Origin: Streptomyces sp. CC228A
GTDB lineage: Bacteria > Actinomycetota > Actinomycetes > Streptomycetales > Streptomycetaceae
Assembly (NCBI RefSeq): GCF_021390935.1
Contig: NZ_JAJPUI010000007.1
Coordinates: 248,001 to 312,000, forward strand
Direction: 5' to 3'
DNA length: 64,000 nt
Below, piece by piece: positions 1-10,177 of this stretch. The notes under the pieces were generated by a model that was not told the DNA's origin, made no database searches, and worked only from the letters and a program-made list of their open reading frames with translations. The position numbers and the translations under genes are program-made. How positions within the stretch are numbered: the stretch's first letter is position 1; every line of letters begins with the position of its first letter.

Positions 1-1636
1 CGTACAGCACATGCCCGGAGTCGAAGGGGTCGATGGCGAGGGCGGTCATCCAGTGCCCGGTGTGGGTGCCGATGTACGGAGCGGCGGAGGCGTCGCGCAC
101 CGACTTCCCGGCCAGCGCCTTCCAGGTCGTGCCGCCGTCGGTGCTGCGGTAGACCTCGTCCTCCGGCCACCAGCGGCCGAGGGTGGTGACCATCACCGCG
201 GACGGCTTGCGCGGATCGACGGCCAGGCCGGAGAAGCCGTAGGCGCCCCGGGACGGGGAGATCTCCTTCCACGCCCCGCCGGCCGGGCGGTACTTCCACA
301 CCGAGCCGGCCGTCACGCCGTTGGGTCCCAGGTTGTCGGTGTACGACAGGTACAGCGAACCGTCCGCGGAGACCACCCCGTGCTGCGGCAGTTGGCCGGT
401 GGGCTGCCCGGGGACGGCGTGCCAGGTGCTGCCGCCGTCGGTGGAGCGGTACAGGGAGGTGGACTTGTCGGCGACGCCGACGTAGACCGTCTTGCTGCCG
501 GCCGGGCCGTACGTCACGAAGGAGATGCCCGCACCGCTGCTCGCCCCGCCCTTGACGGGGAAGGAGGAGACCTGCCGCCAGGTCACGCTGTAGTCGGTGC
601 TGCGCCACAGGCCGTTCTTGCGGGTGCCCAGCAGCAGGGTGCGGTGGTCGGAGGGGTCGATCACGAGCCGCTCCCCCGCCCCGCGGCCGTCCTCGTTGGC
701 GCCCAGCTTGAAGGGCAGATCAGTGCGCTCGAAGGTGCGGCCCCGGTCGGTGGAGCGCAGGATCGCGCCGTTGCCCGCCCAGTTGTTGGTGTAAGTGCCC
801 GCTGCGAGGTAGAGCCGCTTGGGGTCGACAGGGTCGGTGGCCAGCGAGTCGATGCCCAGCAGGTTCCAGTCCTTCTCGCCGATCCAGTCGGTCAGCGGTA
901 GCCACTGCTCGGCCCCGGTGTCCCAGCGGTACGCGCCACCCATGTCGGTCCGCGCATACAGCAGGCCCTTCTCGCGCGGATTGAACACCAGTCCGGTGAC
1001 GTAACCGCCGCCCACCACCTCGGCGTTCTTCCACGTATACGGTCCGGCCGCGGCCGTCTGCGCCTCGGCCACCTTCACCAGCCTCCACTGCTGGTTGGTG
1101 CCGCCGTGGCCCGGATACTGGATGACCCCCGCGCCCTGGGCCGTGGTGTTTCCGGAGACGTCCAGGACCAGGCCGCTCCTGCGGGAGGTGAAGGTGACGG
1201 CGCCGGAGCCGCCCACCTCGTCGATCCGCCACTCCTGGGAAGCGGAGGAGCTGTCGGTCTGCTGCTCGGCTGCAGCCGACCGGGCGGTCGAGTCGCCCGC
1301 TATGCCCAGTACTTTGCCGCTGTTGCGGTTCACCAGCTCGTAGTAGCCGTCCCCGGCGTCCTTGAGCCGCCACTGCTGGTTGGCCGTGTTCTGGTCGGTG
1401 TACTGCTGGATACGGGTGCCGTCGGCGGTGGAGAAGCTCTTGACGTCCATCACCTTGCCGCTGCGCACCGAGACCAGCCGGTAGTAGGCGTTGCCGTCGA
1501 CTGTCGCGGCCTGCGAGTCGTCCTGGGTGAACAGGAGGTACGGCACGGCGGCGCCGGGCACCGCGAGCAGCAGGGCGGTGGCGCTCCAGCGGCGGCGGTG
1601 CCGTCCGCGGCGCCGGCCGCGGGTGGGGTTGTTCAT
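1..1636 (-). CDS. Secreted xyloglucanase, ricin-type domain plus GH74 (3' end outside window)
   Basis: Start is the ATG at 1636, preceded by AGGAG; about 545 residues are visible and the gene runs off the left edge. An Arg-rich N-terminus and a short hydrophobic stretch (ATALLLAVPGAAVPYLL) look like a signal peptide. Residues about 45-185 form a ricin-like beta-trefoil with repeated QQW motifs (CBM13-type sugar binding). From about 190 the sequence is GH74: GGGYVTGLVFNP, then TDMGGAYRWD (which carries a catalytic Asp in the family), then BNR-type repeats such as STDRGRTFERT. GH74 enzymes cut the beta-1,4-glucan backbone of xyloglucan outside the cell. It lies 78 bp downstream of the GH10-GH62 gene on the same strand, so the two are probably co-expressed for hemicellulose use. 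The exact specificity (endo-acting or chain-end-acting) cannot be told. Confidence 0.88.
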   Translation of the reverse strand, partial: MNNPTRGRRRGRHRRRWSATALLLAVPGAAVPYLLFTQDDSQAATVDGNAYYRLVSVRSGKVMDVKSFSTADGTRIQQYTDQNTANQQWRLKDAGDGYYELVNRNSGKVLGIAGDSTARSAAAEQQTDSSSASQEWRIDEVGGSGAVTFTSRRSGLVLDVSGNTTAQGAGVIQYPGHGGTNQQWRLVKVAEAQTAAAGPYTWKNAEVVGGGYVTGLVFNPREKGLLYARTDMGGAYRWDTGAEQWLPLTDWIGEKDWNLLGIDSLATDPVDPKRLYLAAGTYTNNWAGNGAILRSTDRGRTFERTDLPFKLGANEDGRGAGERLVIDPSDHRTLLLGTRKNGLWRSTDYSVTWRQVSSFPVKGGASSGAGISFVTYGPAGSKTVYVGVADKSTSLYRSTDGGSTWHAVPGQPTGQLPQHGVVSADGSLYLSYTDNLGPNGVTAGSVWKYRPAGGAWKEISPSRGAYGFSGLAVDPRKPSAVMVTTLGRWWPEDEVYRSTDGGTTWKALAGKSVRDASAAPYIGTHTGHWMTALAIDPFDSGHVLY

Positions 1637-1714
1637 GGGGTGTGCTCCTTGCGTGTCACCGTGGATCGGCGCTCAGCGCGCCGCACGGTTGGGTGGGACC
1701 GTGGACCGGGCGGC

Positions 1715-4074
1715 TCAGCGCCGCAGGGTGAGGACTCCCGGCCGGTACGGCAGCCGGTCGTAGGGTCCGCCTGCCTGCGGGGACTTGCCCTGGTAGAGGA
1801 ACTGCAGGTTGCACGGGTCGATGGTCATCGTCTGATCGGGACCGGTGCGGATCAGATCACCGTGGCTGATGTCGTCGGTCCAGGTGGCGCCGCTGTTGGC
1901 CTTGCCCGCGAAGGGGTTGCCCTCGGTGGCGGCCTGCGGGGTCCACGCACCGCTCAGGCTCGTGGCCGTGAAGGACCGGAAGTAGCGCTGCTCGTGCGCG
2001 CCGCGGGCCTCGACGATCATGAGGTACTGGTTCCGGCCCTGGACCTTGTAGACCTGCGGCGCCTCGAACAGGTTCTTGACCGTGTCGCTCATGACCGTCG
2101 TGTACGACGAGCCGAAGTTGCCCGGGAAGTTCCCGATCGGCATGGTCGCCCGGTAGATCTTGCCGTTGTCCCCGGCGAAGAACAGGTACATGTTCTTCTC
2201 GTCGCCGATCAGGGTCTGGTCGATCGGGCCGGTGCGGGAGTCGGGGAGGGTGCCGGTGAACAGCGGCCGCGGCGCGGACCAGCCGTCGGGGTCGGTGGGG
2301 TCGCTCGACGTGCGGTAGCTGAAGGGCGAAGCTCCCCACTGGTACGCCAGCACCCAGATCTTCTTGGGCGCGAAGTAGAACAGCGTGGGGGCCACCGCGT
2401 TCTGCTTCATCCGGGTCTGTCGGGCCGACGCCATGTCCGGCCAGTCGGTGAAGGGGGTGAACGCCATCGAGCCGTAGGAGGTCCCGGACGCGGTGGACCC
2501 GTAGACCAGGTGCTTGCCGCCCACCGTCACGTGGGTGAAGTCCTTCAGCGCGGCCCACCCGTTCGACGGCTGCGCGAGCGGACCCGTCGACGTCCACTTG
2601 TACGTCGAGGGAAGGGCACACGCGGTGCCGCCGCCCGAGCCGGACGGGACCGTCCACTTCTGGTTGCCGACGGACGCGCAGGTGTACAGCTGGATCGTGG
2701 TGCCGTTCGCGGTGGCCGCGCCGACCGCGTCGAGGCACAGGCCGGACTGGACGCCGGTGACCGTGCCGTCCGCGTGGACGTCCCACTTCTGGTTGGCGCC
2801 GCCGTTGCAGTCCCAGACGACCACCGGGGTGCCGTTGGTCGTGCCCTTGCTCTTGGCGTCCAGGCACTTGTTCCCGTGGATCCGCAGCTCCTTGGCGGCG
2901 GTGCGGGTCCAGCGCTGGTCGGCCTGTCCGCTGCAGTCCCACAGCTGCGCCCGGGCGCCGTTGGCCGCGGCGGAGCCGGGTGTGTCGAGGCAGCGGCCGG
3001 AGGCCGCGCCCCTGATCTCCCCGGCACCGTCGGCCGGTCGGGTCGGGGTGGTGCCCCGGCCGGAGTCGAGGGCGTTCACGACGGCGGTGTACGCGGGCTT
3101 GGGCCTGCCGCTGCCGTCGAACAGCAGGGGTTTCTCGTCGCTGCGCCAGGAGTCGCTGTCGCGGACCCCCCACACGGTGATGCCGGTGCACCGGGCCACC
3201 GACAGGCAGGCGTTGACCGCGTTCGCGTAGTGGGTGGGTGATGCCTGGGCGATGTCCAGCTCGGTGATCTGGACGTCGACGCCGAGAGCGGCGAAGTTGG
3301 CGAGGGTGGTTCTGAAGCTCGCCGGCGGGCCGCCGGCGCCGAAGTGGCTCTGCAGGCCGACGCAGTCGATGGGCACGCCGCGGGACGTGAAGTCCTTGAC
3401 CATGCGGTAGACGCCCTGCGTCTTGGCGTCCGACCAGTTCTCGATGTTGTAGTCGTTGTAGCAGAGCTTGGCCGAGGGGTCGGCGGCGCGGGCGGTGCGG
3501 AACGCCTCCTCGACGAAGCCTCGCCGAGGACCTTCCGGAAGACCGAGTCGCGGAGCCCGCCGCTGCCGCCGTCGGCGAACGCCTCGTTGACCACGTCCCA
3601 GGCGTAGACCTTGCCCTTGTAGTGGGACATCAGTGTGGTGATGTGGTGGTTCATCACGCTGCGCAGCGTGCCTGCGTCGCGGATGGCGTCAACCCAGGCG
3701 GGGAGCTGCGCGTGCCAGACCGCGGTGTGGCCGCGCAGGCGTTGGCCTCGTTCCAGGGCTCGGTTGACGATCCGGTCCGCGGGGCCGAACCGGAAGGTGC
3801 CGCGGGACGGCTCTACGGCGTCCCACTTCATCTCGTTCTCCGGGGTGACCATGGTGAATTCCCGGTCCGCGAGCGCGGTGTACGCCGGGTCGCCGAGCCG
3901 GCCCGCGGCCACAGCGGTACCGAAGTACCTGCCCGAGGGGGCCGCCTGGGTACCCAGGCCCGCGGCTCCGGCGGAGCTCGGCAGGAACGTCAGGACACCG
4001 GCCACCAGCGCCGTGGCGGACAGCCCTGTCGTCAGTGCCCAGCGACGCCGGGGCAGGCGGTGCAGGCCCTTCAT
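1715..4074 (-). pseudogene. GH10 xylanase - CBM13 - GH62 arabinofuranosidase, one frameshift
   Basis: ATG at 4074 follows GAGGAGAATC; a signal peptide ends near SSAGAAG. The first frame encodes a GH10 xylanase with the acid/base Glu in WDVVNEAF, through KVLGEA. Near 3530 the reading frame must shift by one base (one missing in GGCGAGGCTTC) to continue as FVEEAFRTARAADP, then the nucleophile Glu in ITELDI. A ricin/CBM13 domain with CLD..QLWDCSG and QKW repeats follows, then a full GH62 domain (ALKDFT, GPIDQTL, NLFEAPQVY hold the expected catalytic Asp/Glu), ending PGVLTLRR. Restored length is about 786 residues. The enzyme would cut xylan backbones and strip arabinose side chains. Because both halves are intact and well conserved, a sequencing error is as likely as true decay. 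Confidence 0.85.
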
Positions 4075-4529
4075 GATTCTCCTCGGAGGCCGCGGGTGGT
4101 TCCGGGTGCCGTGATCGTGCGCGCGTCGGCCAGGGCGGCCCGGTCAGCGAGGCAGGTCGCGTGCGGGACGCGTATCCGTTCCCGCGCACCGGTCGCCGTG
4201 GGACCGGCGGTGTGTCGGGTCATGGGAGGGGCTTTCTCCAGGGGACGGGTCGTGGGGGTGCCGGGTGGCCCGCCGCATCGATGCGTCATGGTCAGCGGCG
4301 GGAAAGGCAGCCCAGAAGTGGAGGCTTGGCGACCCGCGGTCCCGTAACGGAAAAGTGGCGCCGCCCGGGCGATTGCTTCGGTGATGCATCTCGCAGGCGG
4401 AAAGCGTTATGCCCGGCCCCGCGATCTGGTCGCCCCTCCTGGAGGGCGCACCGCACCGCAGTCGGTGGCGGACACGTGCTCAGCGCGAGGCAGCGTTCGA
4501 CGGCATGCGGGCAGGAGCCGGGTCCGGAA
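4075..4529. other. Intergenic region upstream of the xylanase gene
   Basis: No convincing gene. The stretch separates the terminator after the sigma-factor gene from the ATG of the xylanase gene and should hold the xylanase promoter. Short ORFs here are Arg/Pro-rich shadows. I did not find a clear CebR- or BxlR-type palindrome. Confidence 0.5.
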
Positions 4530-4558
4530 CCTCCACCCGGCTCACCGCCGGGTGGAGG
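4530..4558 (-). terminator. Rho-independent-like hairpin after the sigma-AbfB gene
   Basis: An 11-bp perfect stem (CCTCCACCCGG / CCGGGTGGAGG) with a 7-base loop lies 91 bp beyond the stop codon of the sigma-factor gene. There is no long T-run, as is usual for Streptomyces. Confidence 0.6.
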
Positions 4559-4648
4559 GAAGCGCGGCGCGGGACCGCCGCGTACCGCGGCGGCACCTCT
4601 CTCGCCGTGCGGCCCGGTCCGCGGCCCGCACTGGACGAGGAGCGGCTC

Positions 4649-6230
4649 TCAGGCCCGGGGCCCGCGGATGAGGAACGAAGCCTGGCCGGCCATGGCCCGC
4701 GTACCGTCGAAGCCGTCGAGCCAGATGCCACCGTCGCGGTGGCGGATGACCGAGCCGGGGTAGTTGTGCGCGTGCAGGGTCACGGACCCGGCAGCCGCCC
4801 CGGGGCGCGGGCAGAACGTGGCGTCCTCCCGGAACAGTTCGCTGCCGTCGTCGGTGCTCAGCCGCAGCCGCAGGTAGTGGTGGCGAAGGTAACGGCCGTC
4901 CGCGGCGCGGAAGGTGACGCACCGGGTGTCGGCCAGCCCGCTGACGACCGTGAAGGTGACCCGTCGCCGCGCCGGCTCGCCGCTGGACGAGGAGAGGGGG
5001 CCGAGCGCCGCGAAGTCGCCGTCATACGTGACGAACAGGCCGGGCCGGTCCGCGGATTCCAGGGACCGCGCGCCCAGCGGGACAGTGCCAGTGGCGGCGG
5101 ACGGGCCCGCCGGGGACGGTGCGGCCGGGGGTGCGGTGGGCGGGGTCGTGGGCGACGGGACCGGCGTGGGAGTGCCGACCGGGGGCGTACCGCCCGAGGG
5201 GGCAGGGCCCGTGGGAGCGGCGGTGACGCCGGGCTGCCTTGGCGCCGGCTCGGGCCAGGTCGCGTACGTGGCCGCCCCGGCGATGAGCACCGCGCCGGCG
5301 GCGAGGCCCGCCACGGGATGGGCGGTCACCGCCTGGAGCTTGCCGAGCAGTGAGCCGTGCAGACCGCCTCCCCGCCGACGCGCCGGCGGCGACGGGCGCC
5401 GCGGCCAGCCCGGCAGCGCTCGCGGACGCACCCGACAGCAGGCCCTTGGCGGTCAGTGCGGCGACGAGCGCGGCGGGGACGGCCAGCGGCGCGACGCCGA
5501 GGAGCAGGAGTTCGGCCGGAACCCGCTGCGCCCTCGTCGCCGTGCAGGCCGGGCAGTCGCGGGTGTGCCGCGCGATGCGCTTGCGCCACACTGACGTACG
5601 CGAACCGTCCCAACCGGCGAGGGCCTCGTCCAGCCGCGGGCAGCGCGGGTCCGCATCCAGCGCGGCGACGACCGTGCGGCTCAGGTCCAGCTGCTCACGC
5701 ATGCGCTGCACCCGCACTCCGGCATGGGCGACGCTGAGCCCCATCGCGTCCGCGATGTCCTGACGGCTCAGCAGGCCGGCGCACTCCTGCCACCACAGCG
5801 ACAGCAGCATCCGGTGGTCCGGGTCGAGCCACCGGCCGGCTTCGACCACCTGACGGCGTTCGTCCGACATGTGCAGGCGCAGGATGGTCACGTCCTCCAG
5901 CGCGGCGCCGGCGTTCGGCACCCGGAGGGCCTCGTCGATGACCGTCGTCCGGTCGGCGAGGGTGCGCTGCCGGTGCCAGTGGGTGTTGATCTGGCGGAGC
6001 GTGATGGACACCAGCCAGGAGCGGAAGCTCTCCGGGGCACGCAGGGCGGGCAGGTCGCGCACCGCGCGCAGCAGGACCTCCTGGACGACGTCGTCCACGT
6101 CGGCATGTCCGCTGAGCGCTCGTCCGACGATGTTGTAGAGCAGCGGCAGGTACGCGGCGATCAGCTTCTCGCGCGCCCGGTCGTCACCGGCCTGCGCCGC
6201 GCCGACCAGCTTCACGTGGTCCGCGTCCAT
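4649..6230 (-). pseudogene. Transmembrane ECF sigma factor with zinc-finger and AbfB sensor domain, one frameshift
   Basis: ATG at 6230 is preferred over 6281 because AAGGGGGCTC sits just upstream. Residues about 10-175 are sigma-70 region 2 (DVDDVVQEVLLRAVRDLP) and region 4 (SRQDIADAMGLSVAHAGVRVQRMRE). Then comes HTRDCPAC, an HxxxCxxC zinc-binding anti-sigma motif. A single membrane span (PVAGLAAGAVLIAGAATYA), a Pro/Thr-rich linker and a C-terminal AbfB beta-trefoil arabinose-binding domain (RYLRHHYLRLRLS, CVTFRAADGRYL) follow. The frame changes by one base near 5360-5375 in a G-run; restored length is about 526 residues. ECF families with C-terminal anti-sigma-like and sugar-binding extensions are known. 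I infer that the protein senses arabinose-containing polymer outside the cell and activates neighbouring hydrolase genes. The shift may be a sequencing error. Confidence 0.8.
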
Positions 6231-6687
6231 GAGCCCCCTTCCCACCCCTTCAGGGGAGCGATCCGCCGAGTACGGCGGCATACCTTAGCGTCGGCGAAGG
6301 CACACGGCCCAAGTCCCTGGGCGCGCCTCCAGCACGAAGCCGCCCTCCGGCCGGGATGCCGTACCGGTCAGGAAGGGCGGCCGCACACTGCTGATAGCAC
6401 GTCAGGCCACGCGTCGAGCGCGCGTCACATGCGTGAGGACAGCGTCACGGTACCACCCGTGGCACATCCGGCACGCTGGGCAAAGCCGCAGGTCAGCGAT
6501 GTCCGAGGAGGCAAGACGGACGCAAGGTCGAGGTGTGTGCGTGCGCGATGGGCGTCACGCGCGATCTCTGACGCACCGCGGAGTTCCGTCCAGGCTCCGC
6601 ACCGATCCGGGACCCTCCACCCGGCGGCCCGTAACCGGTGGCCGGTGGCGGTGGCCGGTGGTGGGGAACCCCTCGCAGAGGCACGCT
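6231..6687. other. Intergenic region between sigma-factor start and P-ATPase end
   Basis: No gene supported. It should hold the promoter of the sigma-factor gene and the terminator of the metal operon. A GGCCGGTGGCGGTGGCCGG-type direct repeat occurs near 6640-6660. The long ORFs reading through are antisense shadows of the P-ATPase. Confidence 0.45.
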
Positions 6688-8874
6688 TCAGCGCACACGG
6701 CGCTCTTCGAGGGGCGCCGCGTGGACGATCTCGTCGCCGACGTGCGGCAGGTGCGGGGTGTGGTTGACCAGGCGGGCGGAGTTGCCGACCACTGCGATGC
6801 TGCTCGTGTTGTGGAGCAGGGCGGCGAGGACCGGGTTCATGGAGCCGCCGGCCCCCGCGAGGAGGCCGAGCAGGTTGACGCCGATGGCGAGGCCGTAGTT
6901 CTGGCGAACGACGCGAAGGGTGTGGCGGCTGAGTTCGACGACCGCGGGGACCTGGCGGAGGTCGTTGCCGGCGAGGGCGATGTCGGCGGTCTCCAGGGCC
7001 ACGTGCGAGGAGTGTTCGCCCATCGTGATCCCGACGTCGGCCAGGGCAAGCGCCGGGGCGTCGTTGGTGCCGTCGCCGACCATGGCGACGATGTGGCCTT
7101 CGGTCTGGAGGTCGCGGATCAGCTGGAGCTTGACCTCCGGCAGGGCGTGGGCGTGGACCTCGGTGATGCCCAGTGCGTCGGCCACCACCTGGGCGGTCTC
7201 GGGGGCGTCGCCGGTGAGCAGGACGAGTCGCTGGACGCCGAGGTCGCGGAGCTGCCGTATGACGGTGTCGGCGCCCGCGCGTACGGCGTCGGAGACGCCG
7301 AGCAGTCCGATGAGGTCGGCGTCGTGGGCCAGGCAGATGACGGTCTCGCCGCCCCGGCGGAGGCGGTCGGTCCAGTCCTGTGCGGCATCGGTGAGCTCGA
7401 TGCCGTGCCGGCGCAGCAGGGCGGGGCTGCCCACCAGGAGTCGGGTGCCGTCGAGTTCGGCGCGCATGCCCATGCCGAGGACGACCTCGCACGCCTGGTG
7501 GAGGGGGACGTGCAGGCGCTGTTCCTCGGTGTGGGCGACGATGGCCTGGGCCAGGGGGTGGCGCGCGTGGAGCTCGCCGGACGCGGCCAGGCTCAGCACT
7601 TCGTCGGCACCGAAGCGTTCGCTGAGGGTGACCACGCTGGTGACCAGGGGCTTGCCGAAGGTGAGGGTGCCGGTCTTGTCGAAGACCACGGCGGTGACCC
7701 GGCCGACGCCTTCGAGGTGGGTGCCGCCCTTGATGAGGGTGCCGCGGCGGGCGCCGTTGCCGATGGCGGCGCTGATGGCGGTCGGAGTGGCCAGGCCGGC
7801 GGCGCAGGGGCAGGCGACGAGCAGCATGGTCATCGCCCGGCGCGCGTCGCGGGTGACCGCGTACGTGAGGGCGGCCAAGGCGAAGGAGACGGGGACGAAG
7901 CGCTGGGTGAAGCGGGTGGCGACGGTCTGGATGGGGGCCCGGTCGGTCTGGGCCTCCTCAACCCGGGTGATGATCCGGCCGACCGTCGTGTCGCGTCCGA
8001 CGGAGTCGGCACGGACGGTCAGGGAGCCGGAGGTGACGATGGTGCCGGCGTAGACGTGGGCGCCCTCGCGGGCGTACACGGGCAGCGCCTCGCCGGTGAC
8101 GGCGGCCTGGTCGACCAGGGCCTCGCCGCCTGTCACATGGCCGTCGACGGGAATGCGGTGGTGCTCGTACACGGCGACGGTGTCACCGGGCTCCAGCTGT
8201 TCGAGGGGCACCTCGACCTCGACGCCTTCCTCCCGGACCAGCCAGACCCGCTCCTCGCCGATGGTGAGCAGGTCCTCGATGGCGCGGCGGGTGCGGCGCA
8301 GGGTGAGGCTCTGGAGGAACTCGCCGATGTTGAGCAGCCACAGGACGGTGAGAGCGACGACGTTCTCCCGCAGGACCAGGGAGATGACCGTCGCGGCGGT
8401 GACCAGGGTGTCCGTCCCGGGACTGCTCCGGCCACGCAGGGTGCGCAGGGCACCCCGGAAGAACGGCAGACCGGTGAAGACGGTGATCGCGCCGAGGAAG
8501 CCGGAGCGGCCGACGCCGAGCCGGGGCCGGGCGAGCAGCCGGCGCAGCGCCACGACGGCGAGGACGGCCCCGCCGACCACGAGCCGGGCGACTTCTCCGG
8601 TGGAGGAGTCCGGTGCGGACCGGGTGGGCTTCGCGGGCGCCGAGGGCGCCGGGGCTTCCTCAAGGGCGCTGACCAGGGCATCGACGTCGAGGTCGGTGGG
8701 CGCCATCCAGATGACGACGCTGCCGGTACGGGGGAAGACGCGCAGGGCGCGGAAGCCGGAGAGGCCGGTGAGCCGTTCGTCGACGAGGCCGGCGCAGCCG
8801 GGACGGTCGCGCAGCCACGACACGGTCAGCCGGACTCGCCCCGTCGCGACCGAGCGGACGAGTACCGCGGACAT
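6688..8874 (-). CDS. P1B-type heavy-metal efflux ATPase, CtpC-like
   Basis: 728 residues from the ATG at 8874, two bases beyond the stop of the PacL-like gene. Motifs in order are the actuator TGEALP, the membrane metal motif CPC in ACPCAAGLATP, the phosphorylation loop DKTGTLTFGKP, an HP motif (ARHPLAQA) and the hinge VGDGTNDAPAL. About eight hydrophobic segments are visible. The N-terminus folds like a metal-binding domain by pattern but lacks a CxxC pair. The family exports transition metals (Zn, Mn or Cu by subtype); CtpC-type enzymes act with DUF1490/PacL partners, as here. Substrate is inferred to be zinc or a similar divalent ion from the adjacent znu genes. Confidence 0.85.
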   Translation of the reverse strand: MSAVLVRSVATGRVRLTVSWLRDRPGCAGLVDERLTGLSGFRALRVFPRTGSVVIWMAPTDLDVDALVSALEEAPAPSAPAKPTRSAPDSSTGEVARLVVGGAVLAVVALRRLLARPRLGVGRSGFLGAITVFTGLPFFRGALRTLRGRSSPGTDTLVTAATVISLVLRENVVALTVLWLLNIGEFLQSLTLRRTRRAIEDLLTIGEERVWLVREEGVEVEVPLEQLEPGDTVAVYEHHRIPVDGHVTGGEALVDQAAVTGEALPVYAREGAHVYAGTIVTSGSLTVRADSVGRDTTVGRIITRVEEAQTDRAPIQTVATRFTQRFVPVSFALAALTYAVTRDARRAMTMLLVACPCAAGLATPTAISAAIGNGARRGTLIKGGTHLEGVGRVTAVVFDKTGTLTFGKPLVTSVVTLSERFGADEVLSLAASGELHARHPLAQAIVAHTEEQRLHVPLHQACEVVLGMGMRAELDGTRLLVGSPALLRRHGIELTDAAQDWTDRLRRGGETVICLAHDADLIGLLGVSDAVRAGADTVIRQLRDLGVQRLVLLTGDAPETAQVVADALGITEVHAHALPEVKLQLIRDLQTEGHIVAMVGDGTNDAPALALADVGITMGEHSSHVALETADIALAGNDLRQVPAVVELSRHTLRVVRQNYGLAIGVNLLGLLAGAGGSMNPVLAALLHNTSSIAVVGNSARLVNHTPHLPHVGDEIVHAAPLEERRVR

Positions 8875-8876
8875 GA

Positions 8877-9176
8877 TCAGTGCTGGTGGCCGTGGTCGTC
8901 GTGGTCGACCTTGACGGCCGAGGGCGGCGGGGCCTCCTCGCCGAGCGAGGTACGGGCCTCCGCGAGCATGTCCCCGGCCTTCAGCCGCGCTTCCTCGGTG
9001 GCCTCCGACAGCCACCGGCCCGCCACGATGCCTCCTGCCAGCCCGCCCACCAGCGCCTTGCGCGCGGCCGGCTTCGCAGCAGGCAGTTTCTGCACGATCA
9101 GTGCGCCCACGACGCCGGAGACGGCGTAGTGGGCCAGCTTGCCGGCGGTGGCACCGGCGACGGCGAGGGGATGCAT
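8877..9176 (-). CDS. DUF1490 / PacL-like membrane metal-binding protein
   Basis: 99 residues; ATG at 9176 follows GGAAGGAGG. An N-terminal hydrophobic segment (LAHYAVSGVVGALIVQKL) could insert in the membrane. A second Gly/Ala-rich stretch and an amphipathic Glu/Ala-rich region follow. The C-terminus is a His/Asp metal-binding tail (VDHDDHGHQH). DUF1490 proteins of mycobacteria (PacL) sit beside P-ATPases, stabilise them and collect zinc with a short acidic/His tail; gene order and tail agree with that role here. It is translated just upstream of the ATPase. Confidence 0.75.
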   Translation of the reverse strand: MHPLAVAGATAGKLAHYAVSGVVGALIVQKLPAAKPAARKALVGGLAGGIVAGRWLSEATEEARLKAGDMLAEARTSLGEEAPPPSAVKVDHDDHGHQH

Positions 9177-9262
9177 GGACGCCTCCTTCCGTGCGCACCA
9201 CCTGGGTGCGACGGGCCTCTCTTCCAGTGTGGCCCCCGGGGCGCGCGCGGTCGAGCCGGCCT

Positions 9263-10177
9263 TCACACGCGGGTTGCGGACGGATGTTCCACGGGAGGCA
9301 CGGTCCGGGCGTGTGCGGTGCGCCGGGAGCCGAGCAGTCGGCAGCCGAGGTAGATGAGGAACGAAAGGGTGGTCACGTACGGGCTGATGGGGATGCTGCT
9401 GCCCAGGGCGAGCAGGATGCCGCCCTGCATGGCGGCGAGCGCGAAAGCGGCGCTCAAGAAGGGCAGCAGCACCGGAGAGGAGGTGACCCGGGCCGCGGCG
9501 GCCGCCGGGGTGACGAGCAGGGCCAGCACCAGCAGCGCTCCGACGATCTGGACGCACAGGGCGACTGCGAGACCGAGGGTCAGCATGAATCCCAGGGACA
9601 GGGCCCGGACGGGGATGCCCCGGGCTTCGGCCACGTCAGGATCGGCGCTGGCGAAGGTCAGGGGTCGCCACAGCACGGCGAGGGCGGCGAGGACGACGGC
9701 GGACGTGCCCACCAGCCAGGCTGTCTGCGGGGTGTCGACGGCGATGATCTGCCCGGTGAGAAGGCCGAACTTGTTGGCGGCCCGGCCTTGGTAGAGCGCG
9801 AGGAACAGCACGCCGAGCCCCAACCCGAACGGCATGATGATTCCGATCACCGAGTTGCGGTCGCGGGCGCGGACCCCGAGCAGTCCGATCGCGGCGGCCG
9901 CCATCAGCGAGCCGACGATCGACCCGGCGACGACGTTGAACCCGGCCAGGAGGGCGCCCGCCGCACCCGCGAAGGACAGCTCGCTGATGCCGTGCACCGC
10001 GAACGGCAGGTCCCGCATGATCACGAAGACCCCCACGAAGCCTCCGACGATGCCGAGCAGGGCCCCGGCCAGCAGCGTGTGGGGGACGAGTGCCAGCAGC
10101 TCGCCGTAGTCAGCGAAGTTGAAGATCCGCTGCCAGGTGCCCAGGTCCTCGGCGCCGAGGACGGTCGGCGCGCTCAT
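9263..10177 (-). CDS. znuB: Zinc/manganese ABC importer permease
   Basis: 304 residues with eight or nine membrane segments typical of ABC-3 family permeases (GGFVGVFVIMRDLPFAVHGI, LVGTSAVVLAALAVLW, VGALLVLALLVTPAAAA). ATG at 10177 overlaps the ATPase stop by ATGA, so the two are translationally coupled. It forms the membrane channel for the ZnuA-ZnuC system. The conserved short HGISELSFAGAA region matches the family signature. Confidence 0.88.
   Translation of the reverse strand: MSAPTVLGAEDLGTWQRIFNFADYGELLALVPHTLLAGALLGIVGGFVGVFVIMRDLPFAVHGISELSFAGAAGALLAGFNVVAGSIVGSLMAAAAIGLLGVRARDRNSVIGIIMPFGLGLGVLFLALYQGRAANKFGLLTGQIIAVDTPQTAWLVGTSAVVLAALAVLWRPLTFASADPDVAEARGIPVRALSLGFMLTLGLAVALCVQIVGALLVLALLVTPAAAAARVTSSPVLLPFLSAAFALAAMQGGILLALGSSIPISPYVTTLSFLIYLGCRLLGSRRTAHARTVPPVEHPSATRV

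Noticed and set aside
4071..4289. 72-residue minus-strand ORF overlapping the xylanase start
   Set aside because: Low-complexity Arg/Thr/Pro sequence in the promoter region.
6433..9129. 898-residue plus-strand ORF
   Set aside because: Antisense shadow of the P-ATPase and PacL genes; Gly/Asp/Val-rich with no domain.
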